Assembly: GCF_001625215.2 (NCBI RefSeq)
Contig: NC_030383.2
Location: forward strand, 6,026,779 to 6,090,778
Direction: 5' to 3'
Source: Daucus carota subsp. sativus
Taxonomy: Eukaryota > Streptophyta > Magnoliopsida > Apiales > Apiaceae
Length of the DNA stretch: 64,000 nt
In this document: positions 44,952-58,581 of the stretch, piece after piece
Numbering within the stretch: position 1 is the first letter of the stretch
Layout: each line of letters starts with the position of its first letter
Translations under genes and position numbers: made by a program
The notes under the pieces: generated by a model
Database searches by the model: none
Seen by the model: the letters and a program-made list of their open reading frames with translations, nothing else
Told to the model about the DNA's origin: nothing

Positions 44952-46980
44952 TGATTATTAGCAGCAGCTGGGGCAAGTGATGCATAATTATTAGCAACAG
45001 CAGCTTATGCGAGTGATGGATGTATGCATTACTTATTGTTCTATTTTGTTCTTTCAATTACTCTGTAAATTTTGAATTGGCTTGCATAATTTAGCACACT
45101 GAAGTATATATATATATATATGTAAAACATGGGATAGATGAATGCAAGTTCTTGCTGATTTTTCTGAATTAAGTCTTCTGTCTTTTTTTTTGCTGCACAA
45201 CGTTTGATTTACTCTATGATAAATGTTTCTGATAAAATAGAAAAGTTAATTACCATGTCAATGCTTATTTAGTGATGGGGATTTGGGTAGGAATTTACAT
45301 TTTATAGAGTTGGGATCTATGTTTTAGTGCCAATTGGCGTTCACCCAGTTATATATTAGTTTTTAATAGGTAATTGGGATTTCTGTTTTAATGAGCTCAG
45401 GCCCTGTTCTGTAAGAAGCACTGCTATTAGAAGAGCATGAATACATGTCATGCACACTGATAGTTTATCATGGAAGTTTCAGCGTAAATAAATAGTTTGC
45501 ATTTGATTACTTGTCTTGTCAAGACAGCTAACAGAGTCTCTGTAAGAAAATTTAATTTTTATTTTCAGTCTTGTACAAACTGCTAAGCTTCAACATGCAT
45601 GGAACTTTTGAAAGTAGAATAGTTTGTTTTGGTTTTAAACTCATTATAAAGTCTCTTTAGTCTTGCCCTAAACAGGCTTGTGTTACTAATATCGTCAATG
45701 GAGTTAATACTCCCTGTACAAGGAGTCGATATCTTTCACCATTCATACATCATTTCTCTTAATTTCCATAAAAAGAAATCCTTTTTAGAGAAAGTCACAG
45801 AAACAACAGGAACTGAGGTCTGCTAATTAGAAGCACGATGTTTATCTTTCGTTGATCTGGTATTATGTTGCAAAGTTACCCGACTGACTTTGCCCTAGAG
45901 TAGGCAATTTTTACGTGCTTGCTGATGAGGTGCTTGCCTCTCTGCTCCATTGAATTTTTTTGCCTGTTGGGATATTTTTGGCATAAATCAATTTATGGTA
46001 TTGCAGTGTTTCTAACTTGCTATGAGCATATATGCTGGGATTTTAAAAGCAGTGTGAACAATCTTGACCTGACCTGCTACTAGGGGTGATGCTATGGTAA
46101 TACCTTCTTCTTTACTACAAGAATAGGATGAGTGTTTCACCTTGGTACTGGAGGCAATTGAAAGAAATAATAAGCTAAACAAATTTCAAAACCTTAATGG
46201 CCTGCATTTCTTCCCCTGTGTCCTTAAAAATATGATCTCTGATATGTTCTGTCACTTTGGTGAAAACTACTGCAGGAGACATGTCTAGTTTTTCTTGTCT
46301 TTTACAATTCAGAGTGTTCCAAGTCCTATTCAATGGGGAACGTCATGTTTGCAGTGACGAAGAACACAATCTAATCATGTCTTGATCTGGTGAACATACC
46401 ACACGAGTTCGTGGTACGGGTACTTGACTTGTCTTGGCCTTGGGTTAGTTATTTGCTGCCTAACCATATATGTCACAACCATATAATTTGTACATGATTG
46501 TACAGCTTTTGACTTGTGCGCCTCAGGAGTCCCCAGGCTTGAGCACTTCCAGATGGAATGTAAATTTTTTTTACTTGCAGATGGAATGAAATGAGTGCAA
46601 CTGCGAAGAAACTTTCCAATAAAAACAAAAAAGTGCTTAAGCTCTTGATTGTTCACAAGATGTCCCACTTTTGGTTCAAGGCTACATATAACCAAATAAA
46701 CTTTAGTATTTTTGTTGATTTTGTTTTTATGTTGATGCACATTGCACCCTATCTTTTTTATTCAACTCGGGAGCACACATTCCAGTATTTCACTCCATTC
46801 ACTTAAGTTCTTCAAAAAAATCGAGAGCAAAACGTCGAGTAACTTGCAGAAAATTATAAGTGTATTCAGGTTTTGAAAATGTGTGAGACATAAAATAGTT
46901 TTTTGATAGCTGGAATAGACATGTTAATATATTGGTATCGTATATTTTTATGTCGGGTACATTTTCGTGTCGTGTACTCA
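44952..46980. other. Intergenic downstream of the NAC-like gene
   Basis: NAC 3' UTR followed by about 1.9 kb of unique, moderately AT-rich sequence. Open frames here are short and unsupported, and no repeat ends were seen before 46980. Confidence 0.5.
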
Positions 46981-46990
46981 AAGATCAAAC

Positions 46991-47584
46991 GGGTTAATTA
47001 TCTAATTGGTCACTGAAGTGGGCATCATGTATCAAGTTGGTCACTGAACTCAAAACAGTGGGCATAATGTATCAAGTTGGTCACTGAACTCAAAACAGTA
47101 TCAAGATGGTAACTGAAGTGGCCATAAATGTCAAACAAGTACCTTAAAATATGAATTCAAGCAATAAAAATATTATTTATAAAGTTTTACACATTATTTT
47201 TGAATGTTACTAAAACCAAGTAAAAGATTATGACTTCTAATATTTATGATAATATATTTAGATTTTATCAAGTTTATATATTATTTATTTTTAAATAAAA
47301 CAAAGAAAATAACTATATAATAAAATATAAATAATAAATAAACTTGATAAAATATAAATATATTATTTTAAATACTAGAAGTCATAACCTTATAGTTGGT
47401 TGTGGTAACATTTAAAAATAATGTGTAAAACTTTATAAATAATATTTTTATTACTTGAACTCATATTTCAAGTTACTTGTTTGATATTTATGGTCACTTC
47501 AGTTACCATCTTCATACCGTTTTGAGTTCAGTGACCAACTTAATATATTTAGCCCACTTCAGTGACCAACTTGATAATCAACCC
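46991..47584. mobile_element. Foldback MULE-type MITE, 594 bp, with perfect target duplication
   Basis: The element is one long imperfect palindrome centred near 47305. The left end GGGTTAATTATCTAATTGGT is inverted at the right (ACCAACTTGATAATCAACCC) and the arms stay complementary almost to the centre (for example AAAGATTATGACTTCTA versus TAGAAGTCATAACCTT). It is flanked by AAGATCAAAC at 46981-46990 and 47585-47594, 10 identical bases; MULEs normally give 9. The left arm has an internal 40-bp direct duplication (47019-47058 and 47059-47098). Confidence 0.92.
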
Positions 47585-47594
47585 AAGATCAAAC

Positions 47595-48283
47595 ACAAAA
47601 CCAATCCATTTAGGGTTCGTGTACTTTCGTGTTATTCTCGTGCGTGTTTCGTGTCATTCTTGTGCGTGTTTCGTGTAAAATTGAATATAAATAAATATAT
47701 AAATTAATATAAATATTAGATTTCTAGATAAAAGTTTTACAAAATTATATGAAATATAAATAAATATATAAATTAATGTAAATATTGTTGGAGCGAACTC
47801 TCTCCTTAAATAAACATCATTATCGGTTGAATGTGATTCTTTGAATATTCACAATTTTTATCAGCATGTGATTCATAGCATTCTTCTCGGAGAAGAGAGA
47901 AAACATAGAAATCTCTGGATTATTATATGATGATTTTTGAACTTTCCATATATAGAAAGAAATCTAAAGAGATGGACTAGAAACGACATCGATACAAGAC
48001 ATGGTGTCTGTTTAGCTTAACTTATAACTAACTCGAGAGTTAAGTATGTGCATCTAATTTATAAATGACTTGCAAGTCTTTGCCCCCACATAGATAAGTA
48101 TATTCCTATTTAAAAAATGGTTCTAATGCTATGTCAGTAATTTTATAGCGTTGTTTATAGTTTTTTCTTTTGGAAAAAAAGAAAGAAAGAAATGTAAATG
48201 TAAGATACAACTACAGAGTATAAAGAGAAAGACTAGCAACCAATTGAGTTAGCTCCCTTTCACAAATTTCTTGGCTTCTGGGC
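47595..48283. other. Intergenic, older repeat debris
   Basis: Directly right of the MITE are TTCGTGT/CGTGCGTG motifs that also occur left of it (46960-46980), showing that the MITE landed in an older repeat. The rest, up to the RINGv gene stop at 48284, is AT-rich and includes its 3' UTR. Confidence 0.5.
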
Positions 48284-51200
48284 TTAGATCGGATTTGAGT
48301 GAGGCGCGTGAACAGAACCTGATGACTGCTGCACTTCCCTAGCTTCATCAGAATCGTGCTGTTGGTTTCTCAACAAGACCCACCTTCTGTGCAATTTAAG
48401 CACTTCAATTATAAAAGAAGCTCCACACATTGCTCCTCCAAATCCAGCAAATGTAGCAAGGAATATTGACAGAACCACCTGAACTCGGAGCTGCACATCC
48501 CCCACAGAAATGATCAATATATGAATTATAACCTGAATTCCAGTTTCAGATTTTTGTTTCTTGAAGTAATACCTTTTCCGCTCAAAATGAAAAATCTCTT
48601 GGATGGCTTTCAATGACAAAAATTGCTTAAAAATCGATCTATTAGCCCTTTACTACGTATATACAATGAAACAAAAGGGGTTTTGGAGTGCACAAGTCAT
48701 TCTCTATTGAACTGTAATTTATCTTGACTTGGCGTAATACTTTGAGTAAAGAACATCTCTTACCACTGAAAAGAAAACATGCCCGAATAGAACCACCAGT
48801 CCAAACTGAACGAGGGCATACATCCATGTATATGTTCTTCTTACTGAGAAATATATAACAGAGGCACCAAAAAAACTTAAATGACTCATCCATGGAAAAT
48901 ATCAGAATCATAAACGTTAAAGATAATAAATACCCATAGTCGTCGATGTCATGGATGCTAGGAGACCCAAGATGCAGGAAAACGGAAGAGATAAAGTAAT
49001 TGCATGAGATCCCATGTCTGAGAGCTACATTGAGGGAATAATATTAGGGACAGTGGTTAGTTTGATGTAGAAGGAATCTAGAATCTGTAATTGGCTTACC
49101 ATAAGCTGCTCCAGAAAACAAAAGTAGGCAAGCATGCTAACTATAACAAGGACAGGTACATCCTGCCAAATCCTAGACAAATATTGATCCTTTTAGGCCA
49201 GGTTTCCGAGAAGTCACGATAAAACTCATGCAACACAAGCAATATCGAGAATGGAGCGAGTCAGTATTTCCCCATAAAATGCATGTAAGCACAATGGTTG
49301 ATAACATGCTGGGAAGTTTTCTAAACAGAAGTACACATTTTGTGCAGCTCGCGTGCACCCAAAACTGACAAAATTTGACATTAAGAAAGAAACCAAAAAA
49401 AAAAAAAAAAATCACCTGATTTGCTTAGCTTTCTAAATTTATTCAAGAAACATATATGAAATATCAGTTGAGGTCTTGAGGACACCAATAGATCTATGGG
49501 TATATCATATGTAGGATGTAGAAGAGTGCCCCTTTTGTGCATGGCACAAGGAAAGTCCCGTTGCTTACCTGTATCCTGCAGCTTCAGCATTCCGGGCTCC
49601 ATTTCCTAGCAAGATGTTGGACCGAGTATGCTGAATTCGTAAAAGGGCGACAGGTAGATTCTGGACATCTTGCTTGCAAACCTCACACGTCTTATTACCT
49701 TTAATACTAAACCATTTTATGGCACATTCGTGGTGTGCTAAAGCTAGTTCGCCTTTGCAGCTACACTCCATTTTAAGGGTATCAGCATCCTCCCGTAGTT
49801 CAATCAAGCAGATTCTACAGACTGCTTCTTCTTCCAGTATATGCTCACCACCATCATCGTCATCATCAGTTTCACCTGAACCACCAAATTATAATAACAC
49901 ACATGTCAGTATGGAAAATAGTCATGCCTACAAGGTACTCTGTATGATGAAAATGCAGGAAAACCAAATCCGGAGTACCTGTTAGACCCTGAAATATAAT
50001 TCAATATCATTTTAAGTGAAGTGGCTACAGCATTCAATGTTATATTAACTTTCCGATTTCTGGATATCATTGGTTACATGATCAATATATGTCGCCAAAA
50101 TTAGAACAAATCAATATATGTAGGGGAAGAAAACTTACCAGCTTCCAGTGGTGGACTAGCATGTGGTGATGCACTAGTACCTTCGGTCACTCTTGGGGCA
50201 ATTGAAACGACACGAAATACCCCACCTAAAGATTCCAGCTGCCTCAGACTTCCATCTTTGTTAAGCTCAGGCACCGAGTGCGAACGGTGAATAACAAAAT
50301 GGTCCCAACCTTTCTGTAAAGTAACTAATATTTTTAGAAAGACGTGGAATTAATAACCCAGCATTAAGCATTACATAAAAGGTAATAATTATAAAAAGGC
50401 AATTTCTGATAATTTTAACTTAATAAGCTTCTTTTAGAGACATAAAAAGTAGAGGAATGCATTGTTAATATAAAAATAACAAAGCAAGGGAAAACTCTGA
50501 ATCCATAATTCATTACCTATTGAACTGATACATGTACTGCACAACTAGTGCAGCATATATTAATACCCTTCCGAATCCCACAGAGATAATCTGATACTAA
50601 TATAGAGGCCTAAGTCAAAATACTTAGGGGTCCCGTGCTGTAATAGGTAGGACATCAAAGAGCCTATTAATATTATCTTCTTTGGACTTCAGCCTATGCA
50701 ATATTCAATTATTAATTATTGCGCAGAACAGAATGCTACAGTAAGGAGTATGATAGACTTGCATGAATAGCCAAAGTAATCTCAAGAAATACCAGGGAGG
50801 CATCCTATTTAGATACCTGGGTCATGGAATCAAACTCTAGACAAGAAACTTGGAACAAGCAAATCATACTGGCTGTCTGTTTTACTTTTGGTGTAAAAAT
50901 TATCAATTTATCATAATCGACTTTGTAGACCTATTCCGTAGCTTAGTAGTCCAGTAATTTTGTTTAGTTAACTTATACTCAAAGAGGATTCTTCATAAAA
51001 ACAATAAAATGATTTTCTATCTACCAATAGGTTGATACTTACATCTGCATTCTGAACATCACTTGTGTACCCTCCATGTGTAGACTCTGGATTTGAGTGT
51101 GCTGTTGGAGTTACTGGGAGTGATGACATTTTCTTCATTCTGGGGGTAAATAACCTAGTAAGAGATCCTGTGCTTGGGAAAAAAGATTTGTTTTGCGACG

Positions 51201-53318
51201 ATGGTGAACCTACTAGAGCTAGGACGGCAGCCTTCTCAATATCTGAATCTGTGTTTTTTATTTTGAAACCTAACTTAGGAAGAAGGCATTTCAAGGATGA
51301 TTTACCTTGAGATGATGAGGGGCTAGAGGACCCATTGAATTCAGCATAACTAGGGCTAGGAAGTCGGGGAAAATTCACTCTCTTTGGAGTTGTACTTGGT
51401 GTCATGGGAATGTTTATATTGACAGATTGCTCCGAAAAATTCTGAAGGACTCTTATGGGAATCTCCACAGCAAGGTTTTGCAGCTCCAACGGTTGGCTGG
51501 CAATGGTTTCTTCACTTATTTCACTACATTCCTCAACCTGCACCATATATCGTGTATAAAAGTCAGCTAAACTGGTAGTCATACACCATTAGCAACAAAA
51601 ATCAAATCAAGACAACAACTTAGCATCATTAAACAATTTGTTATGGCACCATACTTTCAGGCATTAAATCAGTCAGATACACACCACTTGGGAAGTGGGA
51701 TTGTTCATTAAATGTTATTACTAAAAAGCCATGACTCTGGTTGAGACTCTAAGCAGTTGCTTCTACACCATAATGAATTATGTTGGATCATGTATATAGA
51801 AGTTGAATCCAATGGATAGTACACATAAACAAAATGATTGATCAGGGCAGTGGCACCTCATTTTATTTTATAATAGTAATATTATCAATTAAAAGCTGTT
51901 ATAATCGGAGTTTTTCAACGAAATAATCTTTCAGGCCTGCACCACCTTGGTGTGGAGTGTGGTGTAGACATAAGCCATGTGTACATCATGAGCTCCCAAG
52001 GGGATGCTGTGATGAAATATTTCTAGAATATAATAAAAAATGAATCCTACTGGTTAAATTCTTATCCATGACAACTAAAGTGTGTTTATCCTGGGGTAAT
52101 TTCATTTGTAGTAAGATTCTTATCTTTTATAGAGTCATAATTACGAATAGAGTCCAAAAATAGTTAGGATCCTAATATTGGAGGTGCAGATGATCAAGCT
52201 TCTGAGGGTGTGCAAGAGAAGTGTCTCCACCCACACCAATTCAAATGGAGTATACCAAACAGCGCCTTTTTTTCTTTTTCTTCTTCTTTTTTTTTCTTTG
52301 GGGGGGGATTAAAGAGGAGGCACTAACTAAGTTGATTTGTAAACCTTCCAGAAGTTTTAGGGGTCTTTAGGATTGTTAATGAGCATAGAAATGGCCAAAG
52401 GGGAATGAGGATCTCATCTTAACACATCGTTACCTAAACCAAACACCAACACACTGGAATAAGATTCCAAATCCATCAACCCGGCTGAAGTTCCATGAAC
52501 CAGACACACTCTTATTAGTACTACAAGGTGCTGAAATCTTGTGGGGAACTTCACTACAACAAGAAAGATGCTTAGTCACAAGGATGGCGAAATGACTACA
52601 AAACGAGGTGCATCTACACATAGATGATGATTTGTGGTAAAGTTTGCTTGGTCAGGGACTCCAAGAGGAAGCATTTATTGGATTACTTCTTAAATCGTTA
52701 TATTTTAATAAATGATAATTAACTTACTCCTTATTTTGGTATGAATACAATTCATAGCTGATTTCTATTCAAGACATGAAAATGGAAAATAATGATCTTC
52801 ATTAAAAAAATTAGCAGAACGGTGAATTCGCCTGAAATGGTTTTATAAGTGTTTTATATCAATGTAGATCACTTGAGTGTGGATCCAAACTCTACTATCC
52901 CTATACTGGTTATCAATAATTTACAAATTGTACAAGCTATTCGAAAAACAACATACAATACATAAATAAATAAATCAAACAACAAGCCTACAAACCAAAA
53001 CGAATCAAGAAATTCATGAACACCCCTTATTCGATAAACAAGCAAGCAGTTACATGAGTGGAACAAGTTCAATGAATTAAACAAAAAGCATTGGTACAAG
53101 ATAACAAAGACCCCAACAAATAATAAAGAAATCAAAAAAACAAACAATAATCAGAGTATAGATTAAGGTGGTAAATCTCAGTAGATTATTAAAAGAAAAG
53201 ATGGAAACTAATAAAAAAAAATCACCTGGGGAATCACAACAACACAAGGAGGTGATGAAGAAGAAGAGGAGTCCACATCTTCATTATCTTTGTTTATATT
53301 GCCCAGTGCAGATTCCAT
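48284..53318 (-). CDS. RING-CH (RINGv/MARCH-type) multi-pass membrane E3 ubiquitin ligase, 8 exons
   Basis: Exons (minus strand): 53318-53226, 51537-51043, 50313-50139, 49875-49569, 49172-49100, 49024-48934, 48843-48764 and 48490-48284; phases close, giving 506 residues. The start is [16 protein letters not shown] Ser/Pro-rich N-terminal half is followed by a C4HC3 RING-variant finger from Cys274 ([48 protein letters not shown]), diagnostic of RINGv. Four hydrophobic segments follow at about 361-378, 390-408, 420-438 and 445-466 ([64 protein letters not shown]). This layout matches plant RINGv proteins such as those around At5g60580/At3g06330. Such proteins transfer ubiquitin at endomembranes; substrate unknown. 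Intron 1 (1.69 kb) and intron 3-4 spacing show no inserted gene. Confidence 0.92.
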
Positions 53319-55079
53319 GGATTGTTACAATGAGAATTGAATGAATAAATTTAAGAAGTGAAAGTGGGGTGGGGGGTTTTAAGAAGAATGAGAAAGAGAG
53401 AGCGAGACGCAGCTGCTTGTTAGTTGTATTGGATTATATGTACTTGTGTAGTATATATACTAGGTTGTATTACTAGAACTGGTATTTTGTATTCGTGTGT
53501 CCGTCTACTTGGGTTGCACCAAAACTACTGCCTCATGTAGTAACGGCGGCCACGCACTGTGCACCTGTCCACTTTTATACGGAATATTTTATTATTTGAA
53601 TTTTATCATCTTAATTAAAATTCCTTTTTTCCTGATAAAAAATATTTATTTATAAAAATTCATAAAACGTCTACACATATTAAAATTGAACAAATGCATA
53701 GTCACATCATTAAATGCTTTTCTTACGTGAATATAAAACTAAATGATTTTTTAAAAAAGCACGTAACTGTAATACTTTCAATGCTATTTTGAGTAATGGA
53801 TCTTTCACAATACAAAATCATCTCAATAAATCAATATCATAAAATTTTCACAAATTTGCAAATCAGGCATGAAGAACAACAAAGAAAAAAAACAAAATCT
53901 AAATAAATTGAGGAGTAGTTGAAGAAAAATAAGAGATGAATTAAAAATAAAAAGAATATAAAATTGGGACTTCTCACCGATTAAAATTGATAAAAGTCTC
54001 TCCGATAATATGAATGGTTGCATAAAGAATTTATGTTCTTATAAAAAATTTCACGTCTCAAATGCAAATTATAACTATATATTTGCGATTCTTACAAATC
54101 AATTTCTAAATTTTAGTTCATAAAATTGAAGAGAGATATTACCTTTTATTTACTATATTTTCAATGAAATATCTGAAAACTTCTATACTGGATTATTAAA
54201 ATTTTGTTAATCGTACGCTTCTTTAATTTATACCATTCTTTAATAAATATTATCATTTTACGAAAATTTTAAATCCCAATATTAGAATATTCTTATGAAA
54301 TAGGTACCGAAGTTCTTAAAATAAACAACTAATACATATTTAGGTATGTCCAATTACAGGATTAACGTCATTATACGTTGGCTACTGTAATGCTTGAATT
54401 TTTAAGAAAATGACAGGGTATTATATATTAAATTTAATCTCACGTCCACACATATAACCATATTTTCTATCCAATTCCCGCATATAATAATGCCAATTAC
54501 GGCCTAACCCGGCAACGTGCCGACCTCAGTTAGCTTCCCTTTCAGAAAGAAAAGAGAATATTATACAGTAAACTTTGGTCCAGATGCTGTGAAGATGTAT
54601 CAAAATTGATGTCATTAGTTACATATTAACCTCAGCAATACTCTACTACTCACTATTACTTTAGTAATCAAAGCACTGGGGTATAACAATGTGAACAACA
54701 GCCTGTCAATAACTTCCCTGTGTATCAAGAAAACGACATTTAAGCTACTAATCTCCACCTACTTTCTGCATTATCTCGACATCCAACAATACTCAAGTTT
54801 ATATTTAGACGGAGTCCATAGTATGCACGACAAGATGTCAAATGCCTGGCTTAAGGTAAACAAATTTGTATATAATACATGAAAAGAATTTTACTGTCAG
54901 CGAGATCAATGAAAAGCTGTTTGCTTTTACATAGTCTTTTGTTATAAACTGGAGTGTAGAGCATGAAATCAAGCCAAACCGCACACTTACAAGGTCTTGT
55001 CAATTATTGAAATGTAGGATAACCAGGAGAGGGGTATAGACACTTGAATCTGAGGAAATTTATTATGTAAAGTTTGACC
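53319..55079. other. Intergenic between the RINGv gene and the LUL-type gene
   Basis: The left end is the promoter/5' UTR of the RINGv gene (G- and GA-rich near 53360-53420). The rest is AT-rich with no transposon boundaries found. The right end should contain the 3' UTR of the RING gene. Confidence 0.5.
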
Positions 55080-58000
55080 TCAGTTCAAACTTCCGTCATT
55101 GACCTTTATCTCCAGTAGCCTCTCGACTGGTTGTCTGCAGATCGGGCACCTGTTTGTTTGAAACCGTAGAACCCTGGCACACTCGCTGCACATGCACTGC
55201 ACCAAGAAATTTATTTCAGTAACAATTATGCGTGCTTTTGAGACTAGCACAGAATAAACACAAATTAGAAGGCAAACTATGTATAGAGTAAGGAACACAA
55301 GTAGGTGGCTCTGAGGATGTCGGCATAATAATAAGTCGCTTACACTAAAAATAGTAGCTAATGCAGACAGGATTGATATACAGATCTGTGTGTACATGTG
55401 TGTATCTGAGAGAGAGAGAGTACCATGTGTCTGCAAGGAAGAACAGTTGTGTCACGAGGTTCGGACAAGCAGATGACACATTCTTTTCCAGGATCATTCA
55501 CATCGAAATCACCATCAGCAGAATTGCCAATGCCATATATCTCCTGTAGCTCATACCTCATCCCACTCACCCATAAGATCTGCTTGATTACTCTCACTCG
55601 GTATTCACCCTTTTCCTTCTCAAACACAGCTTGGGTGATCTGTGAATTACTGGCTCCATACTCCGGGCTTCCATCTGCTGATCCCTTCTGGTTGCTTGGC
55701 AACGCTTCTGCCTTAACTACTAGGGGATACACATCCATGTCCCCCTCTTTAAGTAACTCTGACTCTTCACATTTTGAAAAGTCTATCCCAGCTCCAATGG
55801 GTTGTCTGAACTTTTGGCCTAATCCTTGTTGGAAATGTACTGTCACTGGTGCATATGTGCTTTCTTTCATTGGTGTAAGATTACAATCGTCACCCTCTTT
55901 GGCAAAGAAAATAACTGTAACACTGTATGAGAAGAAAATTTGGGCAACAAATATTAAACATTAACTATGGTGTGCTGAATCTTAAAGATAACCTAGAAAA
56001 AGGTAAAACAATTGTGTATCATAATAAACTTAAAAAGTATAATGGCTATGAGTGGGGGGAAAGGAAAAAGATAACCCCTCGATAGTATCTTAGTAACAAC
56101 ATACTAAGGAAACTATAAAATTTACACATGTTATAGTGAAAGAAAAGAAATAAGTGGATATATAGGCCATTGCATATTATGATAAATAACTGAGCCAATA
56201 GATATATAGCTCCAAAGAAAAACTCTTATCAAGGAATATCAAGGCGACAAGTTCTTAAATGCCATGTTTGATAACATAGAACAATTTCTCCAAGCACAAT
56301 TTTATTCTATAACTAATGGTTGTTCACAAAATCAGGATTAGCTAATCAATAATTTAACCTACAAGTACAAGAAATAATATCAAGGAAACATAATTCAATT
56401 TATAAATTGTTAGTGGTAATCAAATATTGGAGAACAGCAAACTTATAAACCCACATTACGGCCAGTTCCAGTTCCAACAAACCTATTCCATATAGCTCAA
56501 AGATACTTGACTAGCTACCGCCTACCAACTCAGCTGGTTTACACTCCACCCCATGCCTTGAAGTATAATTCTGAATTTGTGTATATCATTTATTCAGGGA
56601 CGGAAGAGTAGGACACTAGAATGTTAAGGATAGATTCAGTAGGCGGGGTTTTCAAGAAAAACAGGGAGCAAATTTTGGTGTTTCTTAGTTCATATCAAAT
56701 GTCAGGCTCATTAGGCCTGAGCATAATTATCCGAAACCGGTTCAAACCGACCGATCCAAACCGTCCAAACCGAATATTTCGGTTTTTTAACGGTTTGGTT
56801 TGGTTTTGGTTTTGGTAATTAGAAAACCGAAAATTTTCGGTTTGGTTTCGGTTTTCAACTTCAAACCGACCGAAATATCCGAACCGAACCGTTAGCACAT
56901 ATATTAGAAAATTATTATTTTATATATATAGTTTAGGTATTTAAGTGCAGATCAATATCATAAATATTCCTTACTTTCAAGATTATCCCTCCCTTTTTTC
57001 TCCATCTTTATTTTATCCCACTTCATTAATAATCAACCTTTCTTCTTTTTCTCTTTTAAATAAAACATTTTGTTTAGTTTTTAAAATAAAATGAATTATT
57101 TGTTTTCATTACAACGTATAAGGATAGCACCTAAAATTATTTATATCGAATAATTATACAAGTTTCACCTTTATCCTTTTATAAGGTATTTTGTTAAGTG
57201 ACAAGAAAGGAGCATCTAGAATTATTATAAATTAATAAAAGTGTACAATTTTTTTAATATTTTGGTCAAAAACCGAAACCAAACCGAACCAATCCGTTAA
57301 TAATCGGTTTGGTTTGGATTGGTTTTTATAATATTCGGTTTGGTTATGGTTTGTAAATTTTCGAAACCGAAAAATTCGGTTTGGTTCGGTTTGGACCTCC
57401 AAACCGCCCAAACCGAACCGTGCTCACCCCTAAGGCTCATAGCGCATAATGCTGCCTCATTCCCACAGGCCGCAACCCTTTCTTACCCCGCCCATCACAA
57501 ACTTGAGTCATGAACCTAAACTAAAAAGAAATTTCAAGACAAGGCTAAAACACTAGTAGACAACTAATTATGTCGGAACCCTTTGTTCTGAAAGCTACTA
57601 AGTCATTTTTTAAAGGAACCCTTTGTTCTGGATGGGCGGTAGGCCTATATCTGTTGGATGCTTAAGACTGAGAAATGTGTTAAGCTCATACACCAAAACC
57701 AACTGTAAGCCCATTAAGTCATAAACTTGCAGACAACTGATATAAAAGAGCTTCATGTATGATTTGCACAATAGAAGTGGAAACAATATACATACTCCAC
57801 TAATAAGCAAGAAAAATTTATGTCATTTACTAAACTCATAAATAAATCCGAATAACCAAAGAAAATACTAAACAAGAACCTTCTAGTAGAAGGTCATCAA
57901 ACTGATACATAACAAACTAAACAGTAATGACATTATACTCATAAGCAAAACCCCGCGGAAGTTCTAAATTTCGCGCAAAAAGTTCCAACTCCAGATTAAT

Positions 58001-58581
58001 ATCAATAGGCAATAGCCACCAAATAGCAAACTAGAAGTCTAGAAACACGAAATTAAAAAGCAGTAACACGTATATAATCAATTATTATTCAACTTCAAAA
58101 ATCGGGGAAAAAAAAAGTACCTTCCAGCAACAGTTGCATCAAATGTAAAAGTAACAAGAAACCTCCCAGGGTTCTCTTCATCAGGCACAACCTTCAAAGT
58201 CTCCTTCTTCAAATTCACATCATTTCTTATAGTAACAGCTTTCTGATGCTCCACATATGGGGCCACTGGAGGGACCAAAGGGCCATATGGGTAAGGCCCA
58301 CCAACCCAATTACCATGTGTGGGGTCCACATGAGGTGGACGATGGTGATGATCAAAAGGAGCTGGCAAAGGGGGTTGAGGATAGTAACTTGGGTACTGAT
58401 AATACGGGTGGGGCAAGGCGTTCGGGTTCGGGTTCGAATTCGGGTATTGAGATGGGTATGGAGTTGCAGCTGCGAATACATATTGATTCGCCGGAAGTTC
58501 AGGCTGGGGCGCCGGAGGATGTTGGTTCCGGCGACTCCCTTGTCTTCTCCGGCCGTTTGAACTACTTCCCACGTTACCCAT
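55080..58581 (-). CDS. LOG2/LUL-type N-myristoylated RING E3 ubiquitin ligase, 3 exons
   Basis: Exons (minus strand) 58581-58121, 55922-55424 and 55196-55080 join to 358 residues. MGNVGSSS is a consensus N-myristoylation start. Residues ~20-110 are Pro/Tyr/Asn-rich and low complexity. The conserved LUL domain follows ([60 protein letters not shown], then [20 protein letters not shown]). The C-terminal C3HC4 RING starts at about residue 303: [55 protein letters not shown]2 (Arabidopsis, about 388 residues) works with GDU1 in amino-acid export at the plasma membrane, and LULs are its paralogues; which member this is cannot be decided here. The 2.2-kb intron 1 carries a hAT-type element. The final RING exon supplies all the zinc ligands after RHM. 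Confidence 0.94.
56712..57432. mobile_element. Non-autonomous hAT element in intron 1 of the LUL-type gene, 721 bp
   Basis: Ends TAGGCCTGAGCA (left) and TGCTCACCCCTA (right) are inverted with 10 of 12 matches, flanked by identical AGGCTCAT at 56704-56711 and 57433-57440, an 8-bp duplication typical of hAT. Subterminal regions are packed with CCAAACCG/CGGTTTGG motifs, the usual transposase-binding arrays. There is no coding capacity. Confidence 0.93.

Noticed and set aside
55361-55964. Long plus-strand open frames opposite the LUL-type gene
   Set aside because: Antisense shadows of exon 2 of the minus-strand gene; no domain similarity.
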